From: Trichobilharzia szidati
Taxonomy: Eukaryota > Platyhelminthes > Trematoda > Strigeidida > Schistosomatidae
Length of the DNA: 64,000 nucleotides
Direction: 5' to 3'
NCBI GenBank assembly: GCA_944472155.2
Contig: OX235271.1
Span: forward strand, 103,925,256-103,989,255
In this document: piece after piece, positions 33,701 to 49,600 of the stretch
Layout: every line of letters begins with the position of its first letter
How positions within the stretch are numbered: position 1 is the first letter of the stretch
Made by a program: the position numbers and the translations under genes
The notes under the pieces: generated by a model
What the model saw: only the letters and a program-made list of their open reading frames with translations
Database searches by the model: none
What the model was told of the DNA's origin: nothing

Positions 33701-36700
33701 TCCCATGATGGGAGAATTAAATGCCCGTCTTTTTTGACTCTTAATTCTTAAAGATATCGCCTTCTCTTTATTTCCTTGTACAATACTATGGAAAATATTG
33801 GGTAATACAGATATTTATTACGAATTGTATTATTTTGTGACTAGGATAATTTAGATTTTTCCTGTCACTGTGCATCCGCTGACCAGGGTAAAAAATGAGT
33901 GACAAGGGTATTCTTTATTATTATTGTTATTATTATTATTTGCCATGTTTTTGTTGTTATGTATTATTCACACACACACACCTCCCTTTTGTTCCTGATC
34001 GAAATATTAAAGTACACAATTATCATCTGACGAGATTTTCGTCAAAAGCCACCTCCGGAACTATAAGACAACTGAGTGATTCACTGATGAAATGAAGACA
34101 CCTGTTAGATGAGTTATGTTCATCCTTGCCCTCACCTTTGAATAATTCTTGGAATTTATCATAAGCAAACACTTCTTGGAAGGTTCCATTAAGTCTTTAT
34201 TTTGGCTTAAGAGTTATAGCATGCAATTTTATACGATACAAAGTCACCTGTCCATCATACTATCATTAACTGACTGGCATCATTTTGATAAGCATATGAT
34301 TACTTCAGACATCTGTATTCGTCATATTTGTAATCTGTTGGCCTTCCATAAGTAGACTGACCGAACAAGATAAGGCTTTAAGAAAACTTATAGAATGCAA
34401 AACCCAATTTTAAGGAAGCTGGACAAACCTATTTTATAATTGAGCAAAATCAAACTAAATCGTACAAATTAAAATGGAAAAGCTGAAAACTCACTGTTAA
34501 ACCTTCTGAATAAATTTTAACAAGGGAATAATTTCGGCAACTATATACGGTTCAATGAAGAGGCAATGGGCAGTAACATACAATAGCTATAGAGTTTTCC
34601 TAAACTACACAACGGAACTTTCATCGGGTTTTAGATTTATATGATTCTTCTTATCTTAGAGATGCAAATTGGTTAGTTGAACTGTTGAGGCTTTTGTGCA
34701 AGCGAATTGCAAAGTATGGAGTAAGTAATGTCGTTTATTTCATTTCTAATTTATTGAAGGCGAATGTGAATAGAAAGCGGATGATATCCCTGGATGTACC
34801 ATCAAGGAATAACTCTTCAGGCGTACGGGGAATGTACCTTTTTCCTTTAGTAGTATATATATATATACTGGGTCGGGTCCCAGTGGCTGAATGGTGTACG
34901 AGCTCGCCTTGTAACCGGTAGGTCCTGCGTCCGAACCCCAGTGAGTGCGTATTATTGAAAAGTTCCAAACTGGGACGAAACAACTGTTCATTACTCCCTG
35001 CAGGTTTTCCAATGGTTCTCTAACTGATGTCGACTGGTGATCCAACCTGAAACCAATCAAATCTCTGCAAACCAATACTTGATAATTAAGATGAAGCATC
35101 AGGAGATCTAATCTAAAACAATATTGTTATATTTCTAAATTTTACTATGGGAATCGTAAATTTTTTGAAATGTTTTATTATGCATAAGCCGTTGAAATGA
35201 CCTTAGTACTACGCTCAAATCTGATATTAATTTTTTTCATCTAAAATATTTGTTTTTGTTTATGTTATATCTATTATGTGATTTATTTACACACGTGTCA
35301 TTAACTACAGTGCTGTGAAATAATGATGAACACTTATGCTGTTGAAGCCCTATGTTCCACTTGGGACGCAAGGAATGCATAATAATAAACAGTATTAATA
35401 GCAGTTCAGAGGATAATAGGTGATGTTGTATTCAAAATCGAGATCCAATATTTCACAGTTGATTACTCTGACTAGTAGATTTTAAGTTTACTTGTGAATA
35501 CCTTATGGAAAAGAGGCAATTCTGTGTTAAGTTATGACTTGAGTTGAACTCAGTACATTGTCACCCAATTTATTAGTTACTCATCATCTTACGTACCTGT
35601 CGTCTGTATTACGTAACTCCTTTACCGTTGTATGCGCATACATTTACTTTGTTTAAACTTGAACTTCCTGTGTAAAAACTATGTAAGCGTAATTTTCTGA
35701 ACACTGTTCACTAAGTTCGGAACTTCCTGTCAACTGACATCATGTAAAATTTGCAAATATGTTTAAACTTTTCTGTACATGAACTTAATAATAACTTATT
35801 TAGGTTGTAAGCAGCTGATGAGAAGCAAACGAAATAAATAATGATGGTACCATATTATTCTGCAAAAACTGTTGTTCTTGCTTTATTCAAATTCATAAAG
35901 GGGAGTAAATGTATGAAAAAGACTTAAGACAAAATTGTCTTCTTTATTAAGGAAGTCTCTGTCTAAGTTGGTTGATCAAAATTTACCACATACATTCTTA
36001 TTCTCGAACTCCCATGGGTGCGTACTGCAGAAGAGTCCCAAACTCGGACGAAACAGCTGTCCAGTACTCCCAGGTTTTCCAGTGGTTCTCTAACGGATGT
36101 CAGTTCATGATGAAATCCTCCAACCAATCAAACAAAATCCCTACGAAACCAATACTTGAAAACCTTCTCATATTGTCTGCGAAAACATTGCAGTAAATAA
36201 ATATAGGAGGAGAAAAAGTCATTTTAATGTTTTATGATTACCTTCAAGTTTTAATCGATAAAAAATCGTTTGTCCACCTTTGTTTTGTTTTTCAATATAT
36301 GTCGTAAATTTTCATTATTAATGTCAGCGGTATTGTAGACGGGTTTCAAACATTGCCTGCCCTTACATTTGTTTTGCAATAGCAAAATAACCAACATACA
36401 TATTCAGAAATCAACATATCATGAAGTAAACGTTAGGGCTTCTTGATCAATATATATATATATATATATATATATATCATTAGCTCTTTAAATCTCAAAT
36501 TTACTGATCTGGGCGATGTGTATGTGTTGGAATTGTTAGCGCTTTAGTATATTGGAATCATGTAATCAAAATAAAAATAAAATTCTGTAAGGTTTTTCAA
36601 ATTCTAAATAAGACTGTTTTAGATAGTTTTGACTAGTGATTTTTCCATATTTTCCCTATCTCATTTTAGAAATATATTAATGTCTAAGATCATTTCTTTA

Positions 36701-39700
36701 TTCTTTATAAGTCCCTTCTTTTCTATATGGTGCTTAATAGGCGTTGAAGATGTACTCTTTCTTAGAGGGATGAAAAATCACACGTTTATCATAAATAGCC
36801 AACATGTAGTCGTACTGTTGGTATTCGATGGTTGGAGGCAATCGGCAGGAAGCCTTGCCTGACCTAGGTTTCGTGCTAGTTGCCATTCACCAGTCAGCAA
36901 GGCGTATCTGCAACCTTGAGGGAACTCATATCCCTTCTGAGATTCGAACCCGCGTCACCCAGTGCTGCAGTCAGAGACGTTACCACTGAGCTATTCGGGC
37001 TCGCGATTGACCTCCTGTAGAACTGTATTGCATATTTTTGATTGGACACTAGTCAGTAACTAGTGTAATGTGTCTAGTCCATCTAATACCAAAAATTCAC
37101 AGGGCACCGTGGTGGCGAGCCACCTAGAATGGTGGCCACATTGCAAACTTGACTGATAAAATTCAGTCTGCACCAAACAAAGGACCAGATACATTACACT
37201 AGTTACTGACTAGTGTCCAATCATAAATATGTAGTCGTACTGAAGAGAATAAGACTGATTGGCGAGGTCAGGTGTAATGATTAGTGAGACAAAATACAAT
37301 GAATATCATTAAAATAATAGACCATTAGTTTCAATATGTGCAAATAATATCATCTGTTCTATGTTAGGAATGGTGTCGCTGAAACTCTATGTGTTCCACT
37401 GGGAACTCCAAAGAATGAATGGTAATAACATACTAGGGATGTTTTGTTCTTCATTGTATTGCCTATTACGTTCCTCTCAAAATGGCAAATATCTTTTGAC
37501 GTTTCTCCTCCAGTGACTTTTATTATTATTATTGTTTCCTTTAATTCCTAGAGGAACATAGGGCTTCAGCCGTGCGTCTCCATTGCGTTCGGTTCTCTGC
37601 TAGAGTCTTCACCTGGCTCCAAGTCTGCCCACACGTTTTCATCTCTTCACATGACCTCCTCCAAGTCACTCTTGGACGACCAACTTGCCGCTTCCCTTTC
37701 GGGTTCCACTCGAGCAATGGCTTGTCTAGTGATGTCACTTGATGCATTGTTTCCTCAGAGTTTGGCCAGCCAATCCATCTCCATTTCTTCCTGCCTATTT
37801 GTTTCACAATCGGTTCCTAGTTGGTTTGTTCATTGCCAGAGATCGCTGTTGCTGATCTTTTCTGGCCATCTGATCTTGAGTATTGAGCGAAGACAACTGT
37901 TAATGAAGGTCTGTAGTTTGTTTGAGATGCTCTTTATGACGCGCAGTGCAAGTCTCTGATCCGTATAGTAGCACTGACTGACTTCACATTTGAGTTGAAA
38001 ATCCGGATCTTATTTTTGATTTTGAGTGCTGTTGACCTCCACACAGACTTGAAAGTAGTGACCTTTGCATTAGCATTATTTTTCTGAGGGGGTTACTGTA
38101 CATACTACTTATATGTGTTTATAAGTAGCTGGCACCACCATTCTGCTAATTACTGTATAATATGATCATATTATATTCAAAATAAATTAAAGCTAAATGT
38201 AACGGTTATTATATGATGTAAAATTTAAAATCAATTCTGATATAAATATCTCTGCACAAGTCATAATGTGTATTAGAACACAATCTTAGAGATTTTAATG
38301 AACTATCCAAATGATTATTAAGTTTTTTTCCTGTTTAATTGTTGACAGCGTGTTATTATATCATATTGTAAACATATATATATATATATATATAAGCACA
38401 TGTTTCAGTATGCTCTCTCTTAGTATGACTACTTGAATTATTGTGCTTAATGCTTACATCCCTTCACTGTTACATCAGTTAGCTATTATTAGCTTCCAGA
38501 AAAAATATTGATACATATAGATTAAATCTCTCATAGTTCTCAAAGGAGCAATCATATATATACATATGACGAATTGTTTGTATACTTAGAGATATCATGA
38601 TACGTGATAAAAATCATTGCCAATTCAACAGAATAAAAACAAACTTAATGTTAGGAAAAAACTCAACATATACTCTGAAAAAAAATCTACTCTATTTCCT
38701 CAATTTTGTGTTTATCATCACCGCGAATTAAATCTCTAATAATAGAGAATGAAAGTAAGGTAAATTATAGCACTTCTGATTGAACCAGTGCCGACACTTT
38801 GCTGCCATACTGGATAGTGTTCTCTGTAACACGCTTTGAACACCTTGTCAACACTTATCACAGATGTCTACAGACTCATTATTCAGAGTCATTTACAAAG
38901 TAAAGAAAAATCTACCATAGGCAGTGTGTTTCTGAATTCTTTTTACTGGAGACGCCCTCACTATATGCATCAAGAAGAAGCCGGAGTTATGTGTTCAAAA
39001 GAAATTAGTGTGTCCTCTACATTTACCAAGGATCTAGTACTTTTTGGCTTCTTATTTGTAGTCTTTTTCATTCCCTTCATTTTTTCTTTGTCTTCAATTA
39101 TAAAAACTATTATTTCAGTTTGTTTCTATCGTCATTCTGTTCACACATGTCTTCGTTAAAAACTATTTCACTCATTACGCAACTATTTTCTAATCCCATG
39201 TAATTTTGTTTCTATGCCTCTTGTGATCTATAGTCACACGTTCAAGCTTTCATATCAGGTAGAAGATTATTATCACCTTAATAATAACTGTGGGAGCAGT
39301 TACACTGAACGAAAGCAGAAAGAAGGACACACCTCCGATTTTCTGAAAATGTACCGAAAAGCTTATGTATATGATTATGAGCAATAGTTTGTGCTCGAAA
39401 CGTCATCAGTTAATATTACTGTATAACACTGTGATTTATCAAAATAAGATCTTATCTATAATGGAGTTATACTCTATCACAGTGCCCAAGTTTTATACTT
39501 ATATCAAGGCGTAAATATTATATTGCAATGCGACTGAGTGACCAGGCGAAATGCTTTACACCAGTCAGTGAGTTGTGTCAACTAGTCGAAGACGCACTCC
39601 TTTTGGGTGCGTCGGTGGTTCAGCGGTAGAGCACTGGCCGACCATGCACGTGGTCCGGGGTTCGAGTCCCGGCTGGCGCACACCTTTACCTCCCTTAGCC

Positions 39701-40022
39701 GGTTACACTGCCGACAAAGAGGGAAGGTTGGGCGTGGGGCTAGCAACCTCACCCCGTAAAAACACCACTGCTACTGAAACTCCAAAGCTAAAGCTATGTT
39801 CCATTGGGAACGCAAAGGAATAAAAGAAAAAGAATAATAACTGTAACTATGCAAGTTTATGTGTAGATATGAGATCGTCAGCTTTGGAGGATGAAATCGC
39901 TGAAAAATTATCTTTGCTGAACCTCATGTTCTATTGTCTCCAGTGTCGTGATGGGTATTTTCCACGATATAATGTAAATTATATACCTGATACAGCATTA
40001 TGCACTAAAGGATGACAGCTAC

Positions 40023-40064
<42 letters not shown>

Positions 40065-43000
40065 TAAATGTCTTGGATATTTCGGTCAGTTGCTTATTCG
40101 TTAGGCTGAACAACTTCCCCAACAGTACTAACGAAGTGTTATTCTATTCAAATCATTTTAATTAGTAATATGATTATTTATCCTCACTCCCGATCGGGTG
40201 GACACTACTGGTCTTTACTTCTCACTAGAACTCCAGGTAACTTCGTCCTTTAGCCAGTCACTAGCAAGCATCAGATTAATTTTCGAGGGTTAGTTTGTAG
40301 GGATTTGATTGGTTTCAAGTTTTGATCACGGATTGATATCAGTTAGAGAACCACTGAAAACCAGGGAGTACTGGACAGCTGTTTCGTCCTAGTTCAAGAC
40401 TCACCGGCAATACTAACCCACCGGGTTTCGAACCCAGTGGCTGAATGGTCTGCGAGCTAGTCTTGTAACCAGAAGGTCCCAAATGTAATTATAATCATTA
40501 TTATTAAGTTTTTCATTTGCTTTTTTTCGAATTTAAATATTGTATTGATTTTATTTTACAGGGACTTGTTGTATCATATCAGCCTTACTTCTGTTAGTGT
40601 ATCAACATTTTCGAATAGGATATCTTCCTAGATCAGATGATAAAATTTATTCTAAGACCATATCGACAAAGTCTTCACCAATTGAAATTTCAATGAATAA
40701 TGATCAATCAATTCCTAAGAATCTTAAATCAGAATTAAAACACAGAGAATGCTCTACTAATCCGAGTTTAATATCTAAATCAACAACTGGGTCGTACAAA
40801 TGTGCTAAAAATAATCAAGTAGAAATTCCTGATGAAAGTAAGTAGACCTGTGTTATTTCTATAGTCAATATAAAATCCACTTCATTTAAAATTAAACTGT
40901 AAAATACTTTGAACTGCTTGAAGCTTAAAGTAATTTGGTAAATGTTGACTAGCAGTGAAACCAAGAACGCGCATTTCGTCCTATTTGGGACACGTCAGCC
41001 GAATGTACCAGCATTCCCACTGAGTGATGGTGTTCTCACTGAAACTCGAACCCAGTACCCATCGTTTCAAAAGCCAAGGCGTTATCCACTAGACCACTTG
41101 GGTCATGAGAGCCACCTCCTGTGCAACGTAGTTTTGATTTTCCTGTTGATTGACTGGACCGAAATGTTTGGCCTCAGTTGATATGTTGGTAAATCCTGGG
41201 TTCCACTGCTAGTCACTATCCACTAAATTACTTCAAGGTAATCATCAAACATCGTCGAAGCGTCCTTACTGGGCTCCAACTTGTCGACTGAGGCTGAACA
41301 TTTCGGTGCAGTCAATCAACGGGAAAATCGATACTGAATTAAAAACAGATAATGCTTTAAGCTTATTTCAATTGTATAGCTATTATCTCCCCCCCCCCTC
41401 CTTAGAACTATGGTACTCTGAACAATATTAACTTTTCGCCGAAGTTAAAGAATAGACACTGAGAGGAACAAACGTATCAGTGACCCACCCACCTTGGAAC
41501 ACTCAGGGCAGTGAGACCAGGTTAGTGATATTATATTCATAAAAAAAGTGTTGAAGAAAGTATAATACTATTGAATAGGGTTAGTTTTAGGTAGGTTAGG
41601 ATAGGGAAAGATTAGGTTTAGGGTTGAGTTAGGGACTCAAAATCACCTTTTTAGCTCAATTGGTCGTTCCATGGTCATTCGTGTGTTCGTTCCTCGGGAT
41701 GTCTATTCTCGAAATTCGCCGACTTGTCCAGTATTTCATTTAAAAAGCCTAATGTTAAGTCACAAATTGCACAAAATAGTTAATTTATTCCATATTGTTT
41801 CGACCACTATCACACAGCGCCTTTGTATAAAAATAACAATTGTCTGATTAATAAAGAATATCTAGTGAGTCGAAGATATCGTCTTATTGTTAAGTAACTG
41901 CGAAATATAATTAAGCCTATGAGCATAAAAATACTTCAGTTCTTGTATAATTCAACGTTGTACATTAAATACTACTGTAAAGAAGAAAAGACCGAGGAGG
42001 CTGGAAGGAATGTTTATTTAGTGAAACGTATTGTACATAGGTAAATTTGGTATACCATACTTTCAAACCGCCATTTGCACATCATTTACCACATCCTTGA
42101 CGAATTGGTCGAATATCGTCACATTCGATAGCTTCTTGGATTCTGCATCATATGGCAACATTCTTCTCATAGTTCTCTTCTTTGATTGCTCTTTCTTTCC
42201 AGTGTGCAAAACATATTGTTACTTTTCTGAATTCGCTTTCTGATATACTACTTATATCGGATTATAAGTAGCACTCACCACACTACTACTTTTTAGATAT
42301 TTTAGAAATGGAAGAAAAGAAAAATGCTATCAATGACAATCATGATAAGTGTTTAACAACGCATCCTGTAAAATTGACTGTTATTCATCAAATTTCAAAA
42401 TTATTTCAAACTTTAAGTCCAAGACAGCGTTTATTGTTAGGCAGTTCTGCTATTGTTCATATGTGCAGTACATTTCTACGCTATGCATTAGCTGATTGGA
42501 TCGGAGTAATGCTTTTAATGAATAAAGATGCTTACTCTAAAAATACAGGTATGTTTTGTGGTACTGATCTCAAGGAATTGTTTTGTTTTTTCAACTTAAA
42601 TTATAGTCTATGATTGGAAAAAAAATAAGTTTGTGGGCTGCTTCTGTTTCTAGTCTTCAGGATATTTCAACCAGTTGAAATCTGTAATAATTAACGCCCA
42701 TTAGTACAACAGACTTTTAAAGGACAGTATAATACTTCTGGGCCATATTTGGTAGATTTTAAAGCCTAATCTAGTTAGTCTGATAACCACGTCCTCATGA
42801 CATTTACACAAAGGTGTCTTTTGTGTTAGACAATGTAGTTGTCAAATTTTAACTGTTAGTTGATGCTTATTGATCACATTTGCACTGTGTTTAGTGAGTT
42901 AGCTAAGCAACAATATTGTAGTGGATTTTTGATATTAGATATTTCGAATTATTCGGTTTAGTAAACTAGATTGATGTTTTTCCTTCTTGATAGCGCTCAT

Positions 43001-46000
43001 AAAATAGTCATATCCTACGTCCTTCAGGAAACATACGTTCCACCAGTGACCTAAACATGCTATTCACGTTACAACTCGCCTACTGTAGGATTGAGTCTAC
43101 TAAGGTTGGTAAAGTTTGACTAAGGATCGAAATATTGTCTTAGTATACGAAGCAACGTAGGAACTTACTTTTCAGTGCTTCATCTTGGACATCTGACCTG
43201 GAATCGTATTTGAAAAGCACCGAAACATTATGTTAAATCCAAATATCCGTTTTATGGTGATTATTGTTTCCTTCCTAATCTCGGAGCTCCTATACACTAC
43301 TAGTGTAAAATAAAGATCTCTAGTAAGTTATGCACATAAAGTGATTAATTTTATCCATCTAAGCATTCGATATTGTCATTTTTAATTCTCGTAGATCTCT
43401 CATCATATAAAACCAAATTAGGAAACATGTAATGAAAATTTCGACCATATAGCTGAAATTATTTTAAGAATTATAGTGGACTTCACCTACTGTTGCTCAT
43501 AACTCCTCATTATTGCATAACAGTTCTATAGTTTTTTTATTTGGTTTTAATTCTTGCCCAGTTTTAAGATTTTTTTATTGTGAACACTAGGTGGTAACTA
43601 ATGTCATGTGTCTAGTCCCTTGTGTTCGTGCAGACTGAATCCTATCAGTCAAATTCGCAATGTTGCCATCACGGTGCACTCTGAATTGTTGTTATTAGGG
43701 GGCTGGGGGCGGTTGGCCACAGGAACCCTCGCCTAACCTAGGTTTCGTGCTAGTTGTCACTCACCAGTCAGCAAAGCGTATCTGCAGTCTTGAAGGAACT
43801 CATGTCCCTTCTGAGATTCGAACGTGCATTATCCACTGCTGCAGTCAGACACGTTACCACTGAGCTATTTGGACTTGCAGTCGAATTCCTGTCAGGCTGT
43901 AATGGATACTTTGGTTCAACGCTACGTAGCAACTGATATCATACATCTAGTCCTCGGTGTTGGTGCAGAATGAATTCTATTGGTCAAGTTTTTTTGTTTT
44001 TTATTCCTTCACGTTCCCAGTGGAACATAGGACTTCAAGCTAGAGGCTTGAAGTTTCTGTAGCAGTGTTTATTTTTACAGGATGGGGTTGCTAGCCTCAT
44101 ACCCAACCTTTCCTCTTTACCAGCTTTATTTCTGGCTTAGCGAGGTAAAGGAGTGCGTCGGCCGGGAATTGAACCCCGGACCATGTGCATGGTCGGCGAG
44201 CGTCCTAACCGCTGTGCCACCGACGCACGGTCAAGTTTTAAGATTTTGATATTTAATCTTATCTTCAGAAAAATAAGAATTCAGCATAATTTTGCATCAC
44301 ATAAGATAAATTTACTTTAGTAATCAACAAAAAGTGACCAATGTAAAGCACAACTATTGTCTGAATGATAAGGAACAACTGATTTTTATCGGCTTAATAC
44401 ACGAGTTCAAGATAGCCTCGTGAATGAGTGACTGATTGATTGATCAGAACTGATGTTTTGTGATATCATAGATTCCAGTCAATTTTTTTCAATAAAATAT
44501 AGCTAGACTGATCGAATCACAGTGTGTGTAGATATGTGCATATATGTGTCGTCAACATGTAGATGTGTATATGGAGGCGATTTAGTATATATAATTATCT
44601 TATTATATAATCGTCTGCTTATTAAAGTTAATCTTTGATTGGTTGATATTTTTGTAATGACGTTGATTCGCCATGTTAACGTCATGTTCGGACAGCTTTT
44701 TTTATCATGCCTGAATTTCACATATCTCAATATAAATGAGCTTCAAACGCCAACTGTGGGGGAAATTCAGAGTTTAATATTACATAACGTTTTAGAGAAA
44801 CAAAAGTTTATTTCAATACAAGTCCCTAAATGAAAATTCTAAAATATTGTATAAATGAAACTCAAAAGTGTGACTTAAGGAGGACTAACTGATACTGACA
44901 GGAGTGTAAGTAATAGATTTGTATGCCAATAGATCACGGGATCTCATCCCACTCCACCTAACGTGATCAATTGTTATCGCTAACACTTACATTAAATGTG
45001 ACATGTAACCTGGTACAAAATCCTGTGTATGGAGATACCGAGTCTAACTATTAGTATCTGTTTATTTCATTATAGAAAGCTGTTATAATCTTGTCAACAA
45101 ATACTTACGTTTCTTTAGTTACACAGAAATCAACTTTCACAATTGTAATACAATGCAAGGACTTACCAAATACTATACCTCTTACAAGTAATACTCCATC
45201 TTTTAAAGCTATAAAAGAACCATAATTCTGAAGCATACGCTTTTGTTCAGATGAGAGTCAGTGGTAGTGTGGTGAGAGTTGTCTACTAGCCAAATTGGTA
45301 GACAGTAATTTACATCAATGTTTACGTCCTCAATATTGGTCGTGAGAAAATATGAACAAAGACTGATTCAAAAACCAACCACAGCAGACTTTGCGTAGGC
45401 GGATACAGTTAACATATAGATGATCTGACATTCAAGAAACAGTCACAAAGAGATGAAAGATTAACTTTAGGTGAGAAACAACCGATCAGTAGACTGTGTT
45501 TGTTTGTTTAAATAGTCTATAATAATGTACAGGACAATATATAAATATGCGTTGATTTCCTTAATAAACAATCTGCTGCCTGGCCCTTGTCTTCTGTTGT
45601 TACAGTAGTAATCTTTAGTATCCTACATAACAACACAATCGGTTTTAGGTGTTGTGGATATAGGTGAAATATGAAGTTCTCCAGGGAGGAAATTTTCTAT
45701 AATCTGCAATCAATGCGTATAAATCTATACATCGCTTAGTAAATACGAATACAAAATTTAGTGCCAGAATATCCTCTGATAATTCTAAAATCGAACACTA
45801 AGTACTGTACTACAGAACTGTCCATATACCATAATAATTAAGTACTTATTATGAAGAATGGTATAACTTTGTCTCCCTACCAATCACCTCAAAAAAGCAA
45901 GAAATGTAGAAAGATATTTTTTGGTAACGTCACAGATAGGCAACAAATTTCCAACTGATTATTTTATACCGATTCTAAAATTGTTTTTCATCTCATTCTG

Positions 46001-46228
46001 TTAAATCTACTACTTAAATTAACCTATTGTAAAAAGTGCATTTTGTTGTTAGTTGTTGCCTAATGTGTCCTGTAAATCTTATTTATCTATTATACTTTTG
46101 TTTACTGTAATTTTTTGTTAATTTTAGCGAATTTGGTTGTTAGCAGTTACGAATGTGGAGGAATAGTCGGCTGCGTGTTCGTAGGAGTAGTAGCTGATAT
46201 TAATTTATTCAATGTAAGTCTAAGGCCT

Positions 46229-46273
<45 letters not shown>

Positions 46274-46623
46274 TTACGTCCAGATGTGTACTTTACGATG
46301 TCGAACGTTTGATATCGATTTGATCAACGAGATTCAATGTCACATGCAATTATGAACTACTAAATTGTTCCTATCTTAGCGTCCTGTTATATTTCTATAA
46401 ATTATATTTGTTTTTGTTAGTTTGTTTAAAGTTTGCTTCGACGCTGATTTCTTGGAAGTTTCTTCCTTTGAGACTGCTGAATAGTGGTCACACAAATCTC
46501 TACGGTGTTGTCCAATACCCTCTGAGGTACTGGCTATCAAGTTAATTTTTGGCTACTGGGTCAGAATTCTATGGCTTTTTAGTTAGTTCATGAATTAAAA
46601 TATTTATAATGTCCTGCTGTCAG

Positions 46624-46661
<38 letters not shown>

Positions 46662-49600
46662 CTGGTTGATTTCATTTGGCACATATTTTGAATATACAGT
46701 AACACCAATATAAGAAAAGCCTACCTAGTACATGTTTGTACTTATAAGTAATTCTGCAGTTCATCTACTCTTATCAAGAGTTGAATTAGGTCGTTATTCA
46801 TTAATTTCATTAATCAGTCAATTTAAAATACCGACTTTAGGGGTTTGAATATATGCCGTATTCAGTACCAAAACGGCTTTTATGACTTTCTGCGTATTTA
46901 CCAGCTTTACGATTATTTTATGGAAGTGTTACGATGGTGATTTTATAAACTGATCCCATAAAGTAAGGTAATGGTTTTGTTGTAACGGCAAAAGACTAGA
47001 GACCCGGCAAATCGTCATCTACACAGATCTTCCGTGTTGTGCTACTTCTACCCTTCGTACTGTGTTTCTTTGTCTTCTTTTCGTGTCTCCAATATTTTTC
47101 CGCAACGCTGAATCATTTGCTCTCCTTGTCGTCAAATCTGTCTCTCATCTATTTGACATTTGCATGCCGATGAACATCTCTTTATATACTACTGAAAACT
47201 CTTATCAGTAGCACACGCCACAGTTTCACTCACCATCAGTTGAGAGACCAGTTAACTCAGTTGCTTGGAGCAGTTTACTTATCCTCTGTTAAGGGAAGGT
47301 AGAACAAAATTACTGACTACTTATTTTAGTTTATCTATTTAAACTTCTATGCTCGCTTATCTAGTTTGTCTGTTAATCCATTTTCGTCTTATTTATTTGC
47401 TTACTTCTGGTGTCCATACTATATCGAGTTTGTATATTAAAATGTTACAGAAAATAAATGCCAACATCTCGTACAGAACCTTGGTCATTATCTTTTTTCA
47501 ATCTGATATGTTATCTGTAGTAAGACCTCTTGGATCAGACGGAGTTCCTCTGAAAGCACTGAAAACAGATCCAGAGACCTCAAAGGATATCTTCACACAA
47601 CTATTTCAGAAAGTTTAGAAGGAAGGAAAGCCACTTGTGGCTTGGAAGAAAGGCTACCTTGCCAAACTACGAAAGAAGGGCGACTTAGGCCTCTTCAAGA
47701 ACTGGCGAGGAATCATGCTGTTGTCCACACCAAGCAAATTATTAAGTTGTGTCATTCTCGAGAGACTAAAGGATCCTCTGAGTGTAAAACTCCTCCCGTA
47801 ACAAGCTGAATTCAGAAAAAGCAAATCATGTTCGGATCAAATTGAAACGCTTCGCGTCAGCACCATCATCATTAAGCAGAGTATGGAATGGCAGTCAACT
47901 CTCTACCTCAAATTCATCGTCTTTGAGAAGATCTTCGACAGTGTTGACCGCGATGTGATTTGTAATTTGCTTCAACACTATGGAGTGCCCAAACCTTTGT
48001 CAACTTCACTCAACATATATATGGTGATACCACATATCAAATGATTCACAGCGGGAAACTCAGTGAAGGCTTTGCAGCGGAGACGGCAATAAGACAAGCT
48101 TGCCTAATATCACCGATGGTTTTCCAAATTGTGGTAGACTGCATTCTGCGGCAGACTCTGTGGAGCGAGAACGCAGGAATACGTTGGATAAAATGGAGAT
48201 GTGCTGTTGAAGCCCTATGTTCCACTCAGAATCCGCATTGAGGGTATTAATGTACTACATCGAAAAACTATACTGAAGATCAGATGGCATAGTTTTTCGA
48301 TGCCTTTATCAACAACTGTCTTCGTTCTATACTGAAGATCAGATGGCCGGAAAGAATCACCAACAAGAAACTATGGGAACAAACAAAACAAGAACCAATC
48401 GCTCAACAAATATGCAGGAGAAAGTGGAGATGGATTGGACACTCGCTGAGGAGGCCGTTGATTGACATCGCGCGCCGGGCCCTCGAGTGGAACCCGAAGG
48501 GAAAGCGGCGAGTGGGACGTCCAAGGGTGACATGGAGGCGATCGTGTAAACAGGAACTGAAACAGTATGGATTAACATGGATGCAAGTGAAAAATACAGC
48601 AGAAGACAGAAGCAAGTGGAGATGTGCAGTTGAAACCCTATGTTCCACTAGGAACCCAAGGGAACAATAATAATAATAATACATCGAAAAACTATGGAGT
48701 TTCTATCCTATATACTTTCTGTGCACTCCTCTTTTTAATCACTACTTTACTATACTTATTTAGAACAAAAAGTCTAAAAGATTTCTGACGTACACCTTTA
48801 CCACACCCTGATTTTTAAGTAGCATTTGCCTGAATTGATTTAAATGTAATTGTACAGTTGTAGACCCTCACGTCGTTACTGTGAAAATTGTATTCCTATG
48901 TGCATAAAACAACTCCACAATATCTTATCTGATGTATTATTTTATAAATGTTTGTTCTATTGACCACACGATGCTTCAGAAGAGATACTTTTAAAGTTGT
49001 CAATAAGAGGTATAAGCCTGTGTTGTAGTATACGACCACATGACTAAGAAGCCGGCGACAATATTCGCCTATATTTTACATTCTTTGTGGTCGACTGTAC
49101 GCCTAAACGTTTATGCTTTCTTTATTAAAACGTTACAATTTTAAATACTTTTTATTTAACTTAATTAAATTTGCTGAAATCATTCGCAATATTCTAACTC
49201 ATGTAAATATTTCATTTTTCATGAAGAAAACTTGAGATTTTATACCAAAAGCATATACTTTCAAATCTTTATTGCTATTTGTGAAATGAAATGAGAAATG
49301 TTACTCAACAACCACTTGCAGTTGCATACAGTTGACAATGAGCAACGCCTAATATGTTGAGGGCTAAGTGAGACTACCTGGTTGCCTAAACGTGTCAGTA
49401 AGTGGAACGAGGTTCGAGCACGTGACCCGGCGATTGGAAACCCAGCTTCTAGGCTGATAAACCACACCTTCACATTGTCATTTGCGAGATAACCCACTAG
49501 TTACATGATATTGACTTAATTATTACTCAAACGATTTTCAGTTCTACATTAGTAAACACTATGCAAAATAAATAGCACTATTTTCTTGAAGTATTCAAAA

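Noticed and set aside
38836..39159. A 107-codon plus-strand reading in intron 4
   Set aside because: Low-complexity hydrophobic end, no homologous motif recognised, and using it would break the SLC37A4 exon frame.
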